NCBI GenBank assembly: GCA_900752095.1
Contig: CAADUD010000099.1
Location: 1-6,296, forward strand
Source: Clostridia bacterium
GTDB lineage: Bacteria > Bacillota > Clostridia > TANB77 > CAG-508
Direction: 5' to 3'
Length of the DNA stretch: 6,296 bases
Both the position numbers and the translations under genes were made by a program. Every line of letters starts with the position of its first letter. Position 1 is the stretch's first letter. This document shows positions 1-6,169 of the stretch, piece by piece. The notes under the pieces were generated by a model, which saw only the letters and a program-made list of their open reading frames with translations, ran no database searches and was not told the origin of the DNA.

Positions 1-308
1 ATACCTGGCATAGATGCTCTTGCTCCTGAACGTACAGATACTAATAATGGATTTTCTTTATTTCCAAATTTCTTTCCAGAAATTTCTTCTAATTTAGATA
101 GTGCTTCGAAAATTTGATCTTCCACTTCTTTTGAAATGGTTTCACCATCCTCATAGTATTTTGTACACGCCTCAGTTGTTACTGTAAATCCTTGTGGAAT
201 AGGTAAACCTAAATTTGTCATTTCTGCAAGGTTTGCACCTTTTCCTCCTAGCAGTTCTCGCATGCTAGCATTTCCTTCTTTGAATAAGTAAACATACTTG
301 TGACTCAT
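1..308 (-). CDS. ppdK: Pyruvate, phosphate dikinase, N-terminal part (cut by window edge)
   Basis: This is the first 102 codons of pyruvate phosphate dikinase, a cytoplasmic enzyme of about 870 residues that interconverts pyruvate + ATP + phosphate and phosphoenolpyruvate + AMP + pyrophosphate. The sequence shows the family's N-terminal nucleotide-binding signature: LLGGKGANLAEM at residues 19-30, LPIPQGFTVTTEAC at 35-48, and PLLVSVRSGARASMPG at 87-102, where the window ends in the middle of the motif. The start is ATG at 308-306, preceded by a perfect AGGAGG (320-315) six bases away. The gene has its own promoter (397-425) and lies behind two terminator-like hairpins, so it is probably transcribed separately from the envelope genes upstream. 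The family assignment is close to certain. Whether it works glycolytically or gluconeogenically, and the state of the phosphotransfer His domain, cannot be judged from this fragment. Confidence 0.96.
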   Translation of the reverse strand, partial: MSHKYVYLFKEGNASMRELLGGKGANLAEMTNLGLPIPQGFTVTTEACTKYYEDGETISKEVEDQIFEALSKLEEISGKKFGNKENPLLVSVRSGARASMPG

Positions 309-396
309 AAAGAACCTCCTTTAAATTGTCATATTGCCTCTTATGTAAACAATATGTGTGTAATTTTGCTATTTCAGTATAACTAATAGCTTTTTC

Positions 397-425
397 ATTA
401 TATCCATATTTTGTTAAAAAGTAAA
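397..425 (-). promoter_or_regulatory. Predicted sigma-A promoter of ppdK
   Basis: On the minus strand, TTTACT (425-420) is followed after 17 bases by a perfect TATAAT (402-397). Transcription would start near 390, giving a leader of about 80 bases before the ppdK ATG. No known riboswitch or strong hairpin was recognised in that leader. Confidence 0.55.
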
Positions 426-473
426 GCGATTTTTCGTGAATTTCAACAATATTTTTTATTTTTGTGAGAAGTA

Positions 474-502
474 TTGAAAGTGTTTTTAGAATCTGATATA
501 AT
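474..502 (+). promoter_or_regulatory. Near-consensus plus-strand sigma-A promoter with no obvious gene
   Basis: TTGAAA (474-479), a 17-base spacer and TATAAT (497-502) form an almost ideal sigma-A promoter, and TGA directly before the -10 gives it an extended -10 (TGnTATAAT). It points away from ppdK and toward the 3' end of the 655-1518 gene. A start near 509 would run into the 519-558 hairpin after about ten bases. It therefore either makes a very short RNA or interferes with the convergent gene. Confidence 0.5.
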
Positions 503-518
503 GTAAAAAATTTGGTTA

Positions 519-558
519 AAAAAAGTTCTAAAATGTTTTTATACTTTAGAACTTTTTT
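519..558. terminator. A/T-flanked hairpin, possible bidirectional terminator
   Basis: The perfect 14-bp arms AAAAAAGTTCTAAA (519-532) and TTTAGAACTTTTTT (545-558) enclose a 12-base loop. The A/U runs at both ends give a U-tract in either direction, although the stem has only two G-C pairs. On the minus strand it would back up the 604-633 terminator. On the plus strand it would stop transcripts from the 474-502 promoter. Confidence 0.55.
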
Positions 559-603
559 ATTTGAAAGAATGGAAGTTTTATTATTATTATTATATATTGT
601 GCA

Positions 604-633
604 AAAAGGAATTCTTAAAATGGAATTCCTTTT
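604..633 (-). terminator. Rho-independent terminator after the Lys/Glu-rich membrane protein gene
   Basis: The perfect 11-bp inverted repeat AAAAGGAATTC / GAATTCCTTTT (604-614 and 623-633) has an 8-base loop and lies 21 bases past the stop codon of the minus-strand gene ending at 655. On that strand the stem runs into a short T-run (CCTTTTTGC). Confidence 0.7.
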
Positions 634-654
634 CTAAATTATATGTTTAATTTA

Positions 655-1518
655 TTATTCTATAATGGTATAACCTACCAAGTCTGGTTTTGATATTTCT
701 TCATCTGTTATGGTATTAATTTTCCAATCAGTATATTCTACTATAAAAGGAGTTGTAATGCCATTGTCCACTGTACTACCTTCCTCTGCTTTTGCTTTTA
801 TACCAGTTTCTTTATTAACCCATAGTTTTCCATTTTGAAAACGATTAATTACATAGCAATCTTGTCCATTTACATTTTCAGAGGAGATAAAGCTCGTTAA
901 TGCTAAATAAATCATATTATCTTTCCAACCTTCTAAAATTTCTGTCGAGAATGGATTTGCTATAGTCATAACATGAGTAGTATAACTTACACTTTTTACT
1001 TCTGGAAAAGCTGCTATTGTTTCGTCTGTATCTGTGTTAACCCATGCTACTAATTTTTCTATGCCATCTGTGGTATAAGTCATTTTATAAATGTTGTCTT
1101 TTACAGAAAGTTTGGTTGTTTCTCCTGTATTTTGTGAAATTGTATATGCATAATTTTGTATATTTTCATATTGCGACATTTTTTTTAAAATATCTTCCAT
1201 AATAAAATAATTTCTAAGCCAATTTATTGCTAAAGTAAGTAGTATAATAAAGATTACAACTAAAACTATTTTTAGTACTGTTTTTCCAACACTTGGTTCT
1301 TTTTCTTTAATTTTTTTGGTTTCTTTACCTTTAGATTTAGTCTTAGTCTTTTTTACAGTTTCTTGTTTTTGAGCTTTACTTTCTTCTTTGCTTTTCTTTG
1401 CTTCTGTTTTCCCATTCTCTAATTTTTCTTGGTTATTATTTGGTTGTTTCTTTTCTTCTTTCTTGTCAATTCCTTCTTGTTTTACTTGTTCTACTTCTTT
1501 ATTTTCGCTTTCTTCCAT
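655..1518 (-). CDS. Lys/Glu-rich single-pass membrane protein, function unknown
   Basis: This encodes a 287-residue protein that I do not recognise as a named family. Residues 1-78 are a low-complexity, highly charged cytoplasmic tail of Lys, Glu, Gln and Thr. Residues about 81-99 form one hydrophobic helix (VLKIVLVVIFIILLTLAI). Residues about 105-287 are an external domain with alternating strand-like segments (TTKLSVKDNIYKMTY, DCYVINRFQNGKLWVNKETG). That pattern recalls LolA-like or lipoprotein-sorting folds, but this is only inference. The single Cys (221) argues against a disulfide. I chose the ATG at 1518-1516 because AAAGGAAG (1533-1526) lies seven bases upstream. The longer in-frame ATG at 1554 falls inside the predicted -10 box and would not be transcribed. 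The gene follows the pilin-like gene on the same strand and is probably an independent unit ending at the 604-633 hairpin. It is probably a real gene. Its role is unknown. Confidence 0.85.
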   Translation of the reverse strand: MEESENKEVEQVKQEGIDKKEEKKQPNNNQEKLENGKTEAKKSKEESKAQKQETVKKTKTKSKGKETKKIKEKEPSVGKTVLKIVLVVIFIILLTLAINWLRNYFIMEDILKKMSQYENIQNYAYTISQNTGETTKLSVKDNIYKMTYTTDGIEKLVAWVNTDTDETIAAFPEVKSVSYTTHVMTIANPFSTEILEGWKDNMIYLALTSFISSENVNGQDCYVINRFQNGKLWVNKETGIKAKAEEGSTVDNGITTPFIVEYTDWKINTITDEEISKPDLVGYTIIE

Positions 1519-1549
1519 ATTTTTTCTTCCTTTCTTTAGTATTATTATA

Positions 1550-1578
1550 AGCATAATAATAAGTTTGTATTATGTCAA
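1550..1578 (-). promoter_or_regulatory. Predicted sigma-A promoter of the Lys/Glu-rich membrane protein gene
   Basis: A perfect TTGACA (1578-1573) precedes TATGCT (1555-1550, four of six matches) by 17 bases, with a start expected near 1543. The ATG at 1554-1552 lies inside the -10 box, which decides the start codon in favour of 1518. Confidence 0.6.
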
Positions 1579-1665
1579 GAGATTTTTAGTGATTTGCGCA
1601 ATTTTAAAATATCTATTTTTTATTTTATAAATTTATACTTACTTTTATTTTATCAGCTTATAGAC

Positions 1666-2895
1666 CTACACATAAAGGCTAAGGCGGAAAGAAATTTCAC
1701 TATGGTAACCAGTTGCACTGTAGTTGCTTCGATTAGCTGCATAACCTATACTACTAGCTCCACCACCTCTAAGCACAGCAGATCCAGAAGTAGGTCCTTC
1801 TGAAATACTAGAATATTCTGTCGTCCATTCTATAAAATTTCCTAATATATCATAAATATTACTATAACAATCTGCTGACGTCTCCCCTGTTTTTCTCTTA
1901 CTATTTGTTCCTATATTTCCATAATTTTTTTCTCTTGTTGTTGCTAATTTATACCCATGCTCACTATTTTGGCAAATAAAATTTAATGCCGTATCCCATG
2001 CATAGCTACTTATAAGTTCACTTGTTACTCCATATTGCTCTTTATTGGTATACATTCCTTCTGCTTGTGCTTTTGCTGTATTTCTTGTTATGTCTGTATA
2101 AACATTTACTCCTGCCTTACATACATTTCCTTCTCCTTGTTCATATCTTCCTATATAAAAGCCTCCTTTTCCTCCTTCTGCTACTGGCTTTGCACTATTT
2201 AGAAAATTACCTATTGTATCATGTGCCACAGAACGGCTATCTCCTTCGCCAAAATAAACTTGTTCAGTATTATATCCAGAAGCTACTTCATCTCCTGTTA
2301 TTGGTGTAGGTTCTTGCTCAACATTTGCTGTTGTTCCCCATTGTCTTCTTGTTAATTCATTTGTTTTTATTGTTCCACTTTCATCTACTTTATATGTTCC
2401 TGTTGGGATCCATACAAATTGATTTCCACTTACATCTTCTATTACGATTCCTTCTGGTACAGTTGTAGCATTCCTTGTTGTTTCATCTACCACTACTTTA
2501 AATCCTTTCGGCACTACTACTGGATTCCCATACTTATCTTCTGCTTCTACATTATTTCCTGTTTGAATTTGTGTTATGGTGTCTACTAATGGCTTTCCAT
2601 TTGGTCCTTTAGTTGGGTCTTCTGGTTCTTCTGGTATATTTCCTCCACCCGTTTCGCTATTATCATTCATAATACTGTTTAATTCATTCATTAAGTTCTC
2701 CAAATCTTCTTGTTCATTTGCAACAGCACTTTCCCAAGTATTTTTTGCTTCCTGTGCTGTTCTTATAATTCCATTTTCTCCTAGTAACATGTTTATGGTT
2801 ATTCCTGATAAGATTAATAACACTACTATTGTTATAACCAAGGCAATTAAAGTTATGCCTTTCTCCTTTTTCCATTTTTCTTGTGTTCTTTTCAT
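1666..2895 (-). CDS. Prepilin-anchored surface protein with a C-terminal SUMF1/FGE-like (C-type lectin fold) domain
   Basis: This encodes 409 residues. Residues 1-13 are a basic leader ending in KEKG, the type IV prepilin peptidase cleavage context. Residues 14-38 (ITLIALVITIVVLLILSG...) form the pilin-type helix, with Ala instead of the usual Glu at mature position 5. Residues 40-78 look helical, 82-103 are a Gly/Pro/Glu linker, and 115-170 carry a DKYGNPVVVPKGF...GIVIEDVSGNQFVWIP segment. Residues about 160-409 match the SUMF1/FGE-sulfatase pattern: FVWIPTGTY, GGFYIGRYEQGE, YDILGNFIEWTTE, VLRGGG (374-379) and a terminal FRLSLYV. The Cys residues (259, 308, 343) are not in the C-terminal catalytic position, so binding or display is likelier than formylglycine synthesis. 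The start ATG follows AGGAGG (2912-2907) by 11 bases, rather far. The promoter is 2932-2960, and no clear terminator follows. It could be a minor pseudopilin or a receptor-binding display protein. The domain calls are firm and the function is inferred. Confidence 0.88.
   Translation of the reverse strand: MKRTQEKWKKEKGITLIALVITIVVLLILSGITINMLLGENGIIRTAQEAKNTWESAVANEQEDLENLMNELNSIMNDNSETGGGNIPEEPEDPTKGPNGKPLVDTITQIQTGNNVEAEDKYGNPVVVPKGFKVVVDETTRNATTVPEGIVIEDVSGNQFVWIPTGTYKVDESGTIKTNELTRRQWGTTANVEQEPTPITGDEVASGYNTEQVYFGEGDSRSVAHDTIGNFLNSAKPVAEGGKGGFYIGRYEQGEGNVCKAGVNVYTDITRNTAKAQAEGMYTNKEQYGVTSELISSYAWDTALNFICQNSEHGYKLATTREKNYGNIGTNSKRKTGETSADCYSNIYDILGNFIEWTTEYSSISEGPTSGSAVLRGGGASSIGYAANRSNYSATGYHSEISFRLSLYV
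1669..1776 (-). other. Candidate variable region of the lectin-fold domain (VLRGGG to FRLSLYV)
   Basis: This is the last 36 codons of the pilin-FGE gene. By hand count the stretch is about 43% GC, clearly above the AT-rich surroundings, and it contains several C-ending codons (AGC, AAC, TAC, TAC, TTC, CGC). Residues 380-400 (rich in Ser, Tyr, Asn, Ala, Gly) sit between two constant motifs. This is the position of the variable region in diversity-generating retroelement targets of the C-type lectin fold. No template repeat or reverse transcriptase is in the window, so this is only a candidate. Confidence 0.35.
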
Positions 2896-2931
2896 AATTT
2901 ATTTTTCCTCCTATTTTTTATATTTTATTTC

Positions 2932-2960
2932 ATTATACTATTTTTTTATTTCCTTGTAAA
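2932..2960 (-). promoter_or_regulatory. Predicted sigma-A promoter of the pilin-FGE gene
   Basis: TTTACA (2960-2955) and a perfect TATAAT (2937-2932) are separated by 17 bases on the minus strand, five of six and six of six matches. A start near 2925 gives a 30-base leader that contains AGGAGG. The hairpin at 2970-3005 ends ten bases upstream of the -35 box. Confidence 0.65.
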
Positions 2961-2969
2961 CAAAATTTT

Positions 2970-3005
2970 AAGATGAATTATACTTAGTTAAGTATAACCC
3001 ATCTT
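2970..3005 (-). terminator. Long hairpin between the GA-repeat ORF and the pilin promoter
   Basis: The 16-base arms 2970-2985 and 2990-3005 pair around a 4-base loop. As plus-strand RNA there are two A/C mismatches. As minus-strand RNA the same positions form G-U pairs, so the stem is unbroken. This suggests it functions in minus-strand transcripts, as a terminator or 3' stabiliser for the short ORF (and perhaps the flippase) upstream. The U-tract is poor because four A come first, so termination is not certain. An operator role is also possible. Confidence 0.5.
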
Positions 3006-3073
3006 TTATTTTTCTATACTTGATATATATTTTTGATACAAAAAATAAAACTAAATTTTCTTTAGCTTGTGGT

Positions 3074-3139
<66 letters not shown>

Positions 3140-3175
3140 GTTTCTCCTTCGCTTGTATTTTATTATTTTATTCTT

Positions 3176-3204
3176 ATTTTACATATTTTCTATTTTTTCG
3201 TCAA
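3176..3204 (-). promoter_or_regulatory. Predicted sigma-A promoter of the GA-repeat ORF
   Basis: TTGACG (3204-3199) and TAAAAT (3181-3176) are separated by exactly 17 bases, each five of six matches. TG lies directly before the -10. The expected start is near 3169, about 30 bases upstream of the ATG at 3139. Confidence 0.6.
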
Positions 3205-3242
3205 TCACTTTTTGATATTTTATATTATAAACTTCTATCTTT

Positions 3243-4898
3243 TCATGCTTTATTTTCATTTTCTACTTCCGGCTCTTCTTTATATATTCTTAGTTTTACC
3301 AATAGAGCATATAGTTTTGTTCCAAATGGAATCATCATCATATCTTCCTTTTTTAAAATTTTGAAAAGAAGAATAAGAATGCCATAAATAATAGCGCCTA
3401 AAATAATAGAGATAATTGTACTAAGATTTGGCGAGATAATGCTGTTTAGACCTTGATTGATAAAATAAGTAACAATTCCCATGATAGTTGCTGCACATAT
3501 TGGCGCTAACACCATTCTACCCACTTTAAACTGCAATTTGATATTTTTCCTTAGTACCGTAAAAGTAATTAAAAATGCAACAAATTGACATACAATAGAG
3601 CTAATACCTGCTCCCATAATTTCTATATTTGGATTACTAATTAAGATAATATTTAATACAAATTTAATTACTGCCCCTATTCCCAGAGCAATTGCTGCTA
3701 TATAAGTTTTATTTAACCCATATAATCCTCCATTTATAGTTTGATTTAATGCAATAAATATCATTGGAATGGAGAATATCATTAGCACTTCTGCACCATC
3801 ATTTGCAGATGGATAAATTAAGTTCAGAATTGGTTGTGCTAAAGCCATAAATCCTGCTGCACATGGTAAAACAATTAAAAGAGAGGCAAACATAGAAAAT
3901 GTCATTCTTTTAGAAGCTGTTTGTTTATCTTTTTTGGCTAAAGCAGCTGCAATCGCTGGGGTAAGTGCTGTCGAAAAAGCCACATTAATGGCAGTAGGTA
4001 AGTTTACCAAAGTATCTACTTTAGATAAAATACCAGTTTTGCTCATGGCAAATGCTTCTAATTCTTCTTTAATTGGATACATACTAGCAAATGCTGTTTG
4101 AATGCAATTACTTACTGTGCTAGTATCAATTAATGGATTAACTACTGATATAACAGAGCTAATGGTAACAGGAATAGAAATTACTAATATTTTCTTTAAT
4201 AATTGCCCTGCAGTTAAATTTTCTTCTGGTGATGGTTCTTTTTGTTCTACTTTTAACCTTTTACGTTTGTAATAAGCTATTAAATAGACAAATGTTAGTA
4301 ATATAGCAAGTGTTGTAGATAAATTTCCACCTGCTGCCATAATATATGGTTCTTTTCCAATTAGAGCATATACAAAAGTAATAGATAATACACAGTTTAA
4401 AAATTGCTCAATAATTTGAGAATAGCTGGTAGGCTTCATATCATTTAAGCCTGCAAAATATCCTCTAAATGTTGCAGAAGCTGCCACAAATGCAATAGCA
4501 GGTGCTAATACTTGCATAACATATTTAGTATCTGGTACATTAAAAATAGCTGTTGCAATATATTCTGCTCCAAAAAATAATCCTATTGAAAAAATAGTAC
4601 CTAGTCCAACAAAAAATGTCATACAAATTCTAAAAATTCTTTGAGCACCTTTATCATCTCCTATAGCAACTCTTTCTGATACCAGCTTAGAAATAACACT
4701 TGGAATACCAATGGAAGACAAAGCAAGAAGAACAGAATAAATTTGATATCCTGCAGAATAATATCCAAGTCCAGTATCCCCAAACCCTTCAAAATTGGTA
4801 ATTACAAATTTATAAATAAGTCCTAATACTTTTACCATAATCTGTGCAAACATTAGGATTAAAACATTTTTCATAAAAGATGCTGCTTTTTTCGACAT
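3243..4898 (-). CDS. SpoVB/MurJ-like polysaccharide flippase (MOP superfamily)
   Basis: This encodes a 551-residue membrane protein rich in hydrophobic helices, consistent with about 14 membrane spans. The family it resembles (SpoVB, YtgP/MurJ, oligosaccharide flippases) moves lipid-linked glycan precursors such as lipid II across the cytoplasmic membrane. Family marks visible are an N-terminal helix with KVLGLIYK (23-30), GIPSVISKLVSE (64-75), FRGYFAGLNDMKPTSYSQ (144-161) followed by IIEQ, and an NLPTAINVAFSTALTPAIAA segment in the middle. The C-terminus ends in a short charged tail. The ATG at 4898 was chosen because AAAGGAG (4911-4905) lies six bases upstream. An in-frame TTG at 4982 would add 28 residues with no ribosome binding site and no hydrophobic or family match. 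It lies 96 bases after the ATP-grasp gene and is probably co-transcribed with it. SpoVB-type (spore cortex) and MurJ-type (wall growth) roles cannot be separated here. Confidence 0.93.
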   Translation of the reverse strand: MSKKAASFMKNVLILMFAQIMVKVLGLIYKFVITNFEGFGDTGLGYYSAGYQIYSVLLALSSIGIPSVISKLVSERVAIGDDKGAQRIFRICMTFFVGLGTIFSIGLFFGAEYIATAIFNVPDTKYVMQVLAPAIAFVAASATFRGYFAGLNDMKPTSYSQIIEQFLNCVLSITFVYALIGKEPYIMAAGGNLSTTLAILLTFVYLIAYYKRKRLKVEQKEPSPEENLTAGQLLKKILVISIPVTISSVISVVNPLIDTSTVSNCIQTAFASMYPIKEELEAFAMSKTGILSKVDTLVNLPTAINVAFSTALTPAIAAALAKKDKQTASKRMTFSMFASLLIVLPCAAGFMALAQPILNLIYPSANDGAEVLMIFSIPMIFIALNQTINGGLYGLNKTYIAAIALGIGAVIKFVLNIILISNPNIEIMGAGISSIVCQFVAFLITFTVLRKNIKLQFKVGRMVLAPICAATIMGIVTYFINQGLNSIISPNLSTIISIILGAIIYGILILLFKILKKEDMMMIPFGTKLYALLVKLRIYKEEPEVENENKA

Positions 4899-4918
4899 CA
4901 CTTTCTCCTTTCTGGAAC

Positions 4919-4947
4919 AGCTCTCAGTGGACCCTATAGTAAGAGCC
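4919..4947 (-). other. Second spacer hairpin just upstream of the flippase ribosome binding site
   Basis: In minus-strand RNA, 4947-4940 (GGCUCUUA) pairs with 4926-4919 (UGAGAGCU) over eight pairs including two G-U, around a 13-base apical loop. It ends eight bases before the AAAGGAG site, so it could influence ribosome access. Confidence 0.4.
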
Positions 4948-4957
4948 ACAAGAAAAG

Positions 4958-4988
4958 TCCTTTTTGGTTGATTTTCAGCCAAAAAGGA
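4958..4988 (-). terminator. Intercistronic hairpin, possible partial terminator or attenuator
   Basis: Perfect 10-bp arms TCCTTTTTGG / CCAAAAAGGA (4958-4967 and 4979-4988) start six bases after the ATP-grasp stop codon, and three further pairs can form inside the loop. On the minus strand the stem is followed by CTTTTCTTG, a moderate U-tract, so some termination is plausible. No convincing separate promoter for the flippase was found downstream, which favours partial read-through. Confidence 0.5.
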
Positions 4989-4994
4989 ATGCCC

Positions 4995-6053
4995 TCAATG
5001 GTTGAAATTAAATTTAGGCATCATTCCTATCTTGTCTGGTGTGTGGACTGGCAATTGATAAATATCATGTCCTGGGAATTCGTTGGCTTCTACAAATAGT
5101 GGTCCATTTGGTGTAAAGGCAACATCCCAGCCTACATATCCCATTTCTGGTATTTCTTGACATGCTTTTTTGCAAAGTTCTATTGCTTCTTCCCAATAAG
5201 GAAATTGAAATCCTTTTATTTTTTCTCCTGTTTGTGGATGGGTTTCATATACATTTTTTTGTTTATCAATTGCGACTTGTGTAACAATTCCGGTTTTTTC
5301 ATCTACTGGCGCTGTCATCCCTCCACTATTAAAGTTATCTACAAATTTGCCACCGTTTCCTATTCTAAAGTAAGCACAAATAATATGTGGTGTTAATTCT
5401 GCTTTTTTTCTTTCTTCTTTTGGTAATGTTAGTAAAGATTTTCCATCTTTTGTAGTTACTACTGTAACAATACGAACTGTATTAATAGAATTTGGATAAA
5501 TTTTTGCTACTTCTGGGTGCTGTTTTATTATTTCTTCTAATTCAAAATTGTTCCCTTCTTTAGTCAAATATTGGTATAATTCTTCTGAAGAAGAGTAATC
5601 TTTCGTAGAAATTTTTTCAATTCCTTTGCCACATCCGCCATCTATTGGCTTTGCCATAAATTCTTCATGTTTTTTCAAAAATTCCATTACTTGTTCTTTA
5701 GGCGTTCCGTTTACTTTAATCCAATCTCTTCTTAAATATTGATGAAATACAGTATTAAATTCATCTTTATTTTTAAAATAATGTAATGTATCTAAATTAC
5801 AATATTTTGTTACTAAGTTATTGTTTCTACCTCTTGTTAAATAGGTATCTCTTTGCTCATTTGTTAAATTATACATTTCAAACAAGTCATAGTCCATATA
5901 ACCTGCACCATAACGTCTTGCACATTTTTGCATATCTAAAAATATTTTAAATTTAGACATTCCTGTTTTTTGATGGATGGAATTTATTTTTTCCATCATT
6001 GCTTTTTTATCCATTCCCTTTAATCTTTTTAAAATATAGATAATGTTTCCCAC
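4995..6053 (-). CDS. Sugar-transfer-associated ATP-grasp domain protein
   Basis: This encodes a 352-residue cytoplasmic protein matching the sugar-transfer-associated ATP-grasp family, members of which often lie in capsule, teichoic acid or exopolysaccharide clusters. ATP-grasp enzymes join a carboxylate to a nucleophile through an acyl-phosphate. The substrate here is unknown. Visible marks are KPIDGGCGKGIEKI (135-148), the glycine-rich nucleotide loop; FELEEIIKQHPEVAKIYP (170-187) followed by SINTVRIVTV; and the metal-binding end GYVGWDVAFTPNGPLFVEAN (305-324) with NEFPGHD, where Asp310, Glu322 and Asn324 are the likely metal ligands. The N-terminal 110 residues are helical and charged, with no membrane segment. 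The start is GTG at 6053, supported by AAGGAG (6067-6062) eight bases upstream. The first ATG, codon 14, lacks a properly spaced site. It is the first gene of the unit with the flippase, which suggests it modifies or tailors a lipid-linked polymer. Confidence 0.9.
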   Translation of the reverse strand: MGNIIYILKRLKGMDKKAMMEKINSIHQKTGMSKFKIFLDMQKCARRYGAGYMDYDLFEMYNLTNEQRDTYLTRGRNNNLVTKYCNLDTLHYFKNKDEFNTVFHQYLRRDWIKVNGTPKEQVMEFLKKHEEFMAKPIDGGCGKGIEKISTKDYSSSEELYQYLTKEGNNFELEEIIKQHPEVAKIYPNSINTVRIVTVVTTKDGKSLLTLPKEERKKAELTPHIICAYFRIGNGGKFVDNFNSGGMTAPVDEKTGIVTQVAIDKQKNVYETHPQTGEKIKGFQFPYWEEAIELCKKACQEIPEMGYVGWDVAFTPNGPLFVEANEFPGHDIYQLPVHTPDKIGMMPKFNFNH

Positions 6054-6132
6054 TGCTTTTTCTCCTTTTTCTATATAGAAGCTTATCTTTGCATATAATT
6101 ACATTTTGTGGTATTTAGCCCCTTCTTTAAAA

Positions 6133-6169
6133 AATAGTATATAATCATTTTTACTGATTATATACTATT
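6133..6169 (-). terminator. Perfect 15-bp hairpin terminator of an upstream transcript
   Basis: The arms AATAGTATATAATCA (6133-6147) and TGATTATATACTATT (6155-6169) are perfectly complementary around a 7-base loop. On the minus strand the stem runs straight into six T (6134-6129), as expected for a Rho-independent terminator ending the gene that lies mostly outside the window. The stem is very AT-rich. Confidence 0.65.

Larger units (their letters stand above)
4899..4994 (-). other. GC-rich, foldable spacer between the ATP-grasp and flippase genes
   Basis: By hand count this 96-base spacer is about 44% GC, while the other intergenic stretches here are very AT-rich. In the transcript it holds two hairpins in a row (4958-4988 and 4919-4947), then the flippase ribosome binding site. 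The strand of the first hairpin near the stop codon (AUUCCUUUUU) could also pair with the AGAAAGGAG ribosome binding site in nine pairs, two of them G-U. That would give mutually exclusive structures. Possible roles are an attenuator, a translational switch or processing signals. No known riboswitch class was recognised. Confidence 0.4.

Noticed and set aside
578..592. (TTA)5 trinucleotide run
   Set aside because: It is short, in AT-rich non-coding DNA, with no gene whose frame or promoter spacing it could change.
533..637. Plus-strand 34-codon ORF reading Leu/Phe-rich peptide behind the 474-502 promoter, possible small hydrophobic toxin
   Set aside because: Neither its ATG at 533 nor the internal ATG at 569 has a ribosome binding site. 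It runs through two terminator hairpins and a TTA repeat, so its hydrophobicity follows from low-complexity T-rich sequence.
1519..1554. Twelve-codon N-terminal extension of the Lys/Glu-rich membrane protein (ATG at 1554)
   Set aside because: That ATG lies in the predicted -10 box of a TTGACA-17-TATGCT promoter and has no ribosome binding site. The ATG at 1518 has AAAGGAAG seven bases upstream.
1592..1640. Small palindromes (TTGCGCAA at 1594-1601, TATAAATTTATA at 1626-1637) downstream of the pilin-FGE gene
   Set aside because: They are too short and have no T-tract for a terminator, and they do not resemble the GC-rich cruciform expected next to a retroelement variable region. Chance in AT-rich DNA is sufficient.
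1388..2959. Several plus-strand ORFs antisense to the pilin-like and membrane protein genes
   Set aside because: They are low-complexity Leu/Phe/Ser-rich shadows of well-supported minus-strand genes and lack ribosome binding sites.
4899..4982. 28-residue N-terminal extension of the flippase from a TTG at 4982
   Set aside because: No ribosome binding site precedes it, the added peptide is not hydrophobic or family-like, and the DNA is better explained as a structured spacer. The ATG at 4898 has a good AAAGGAG site.
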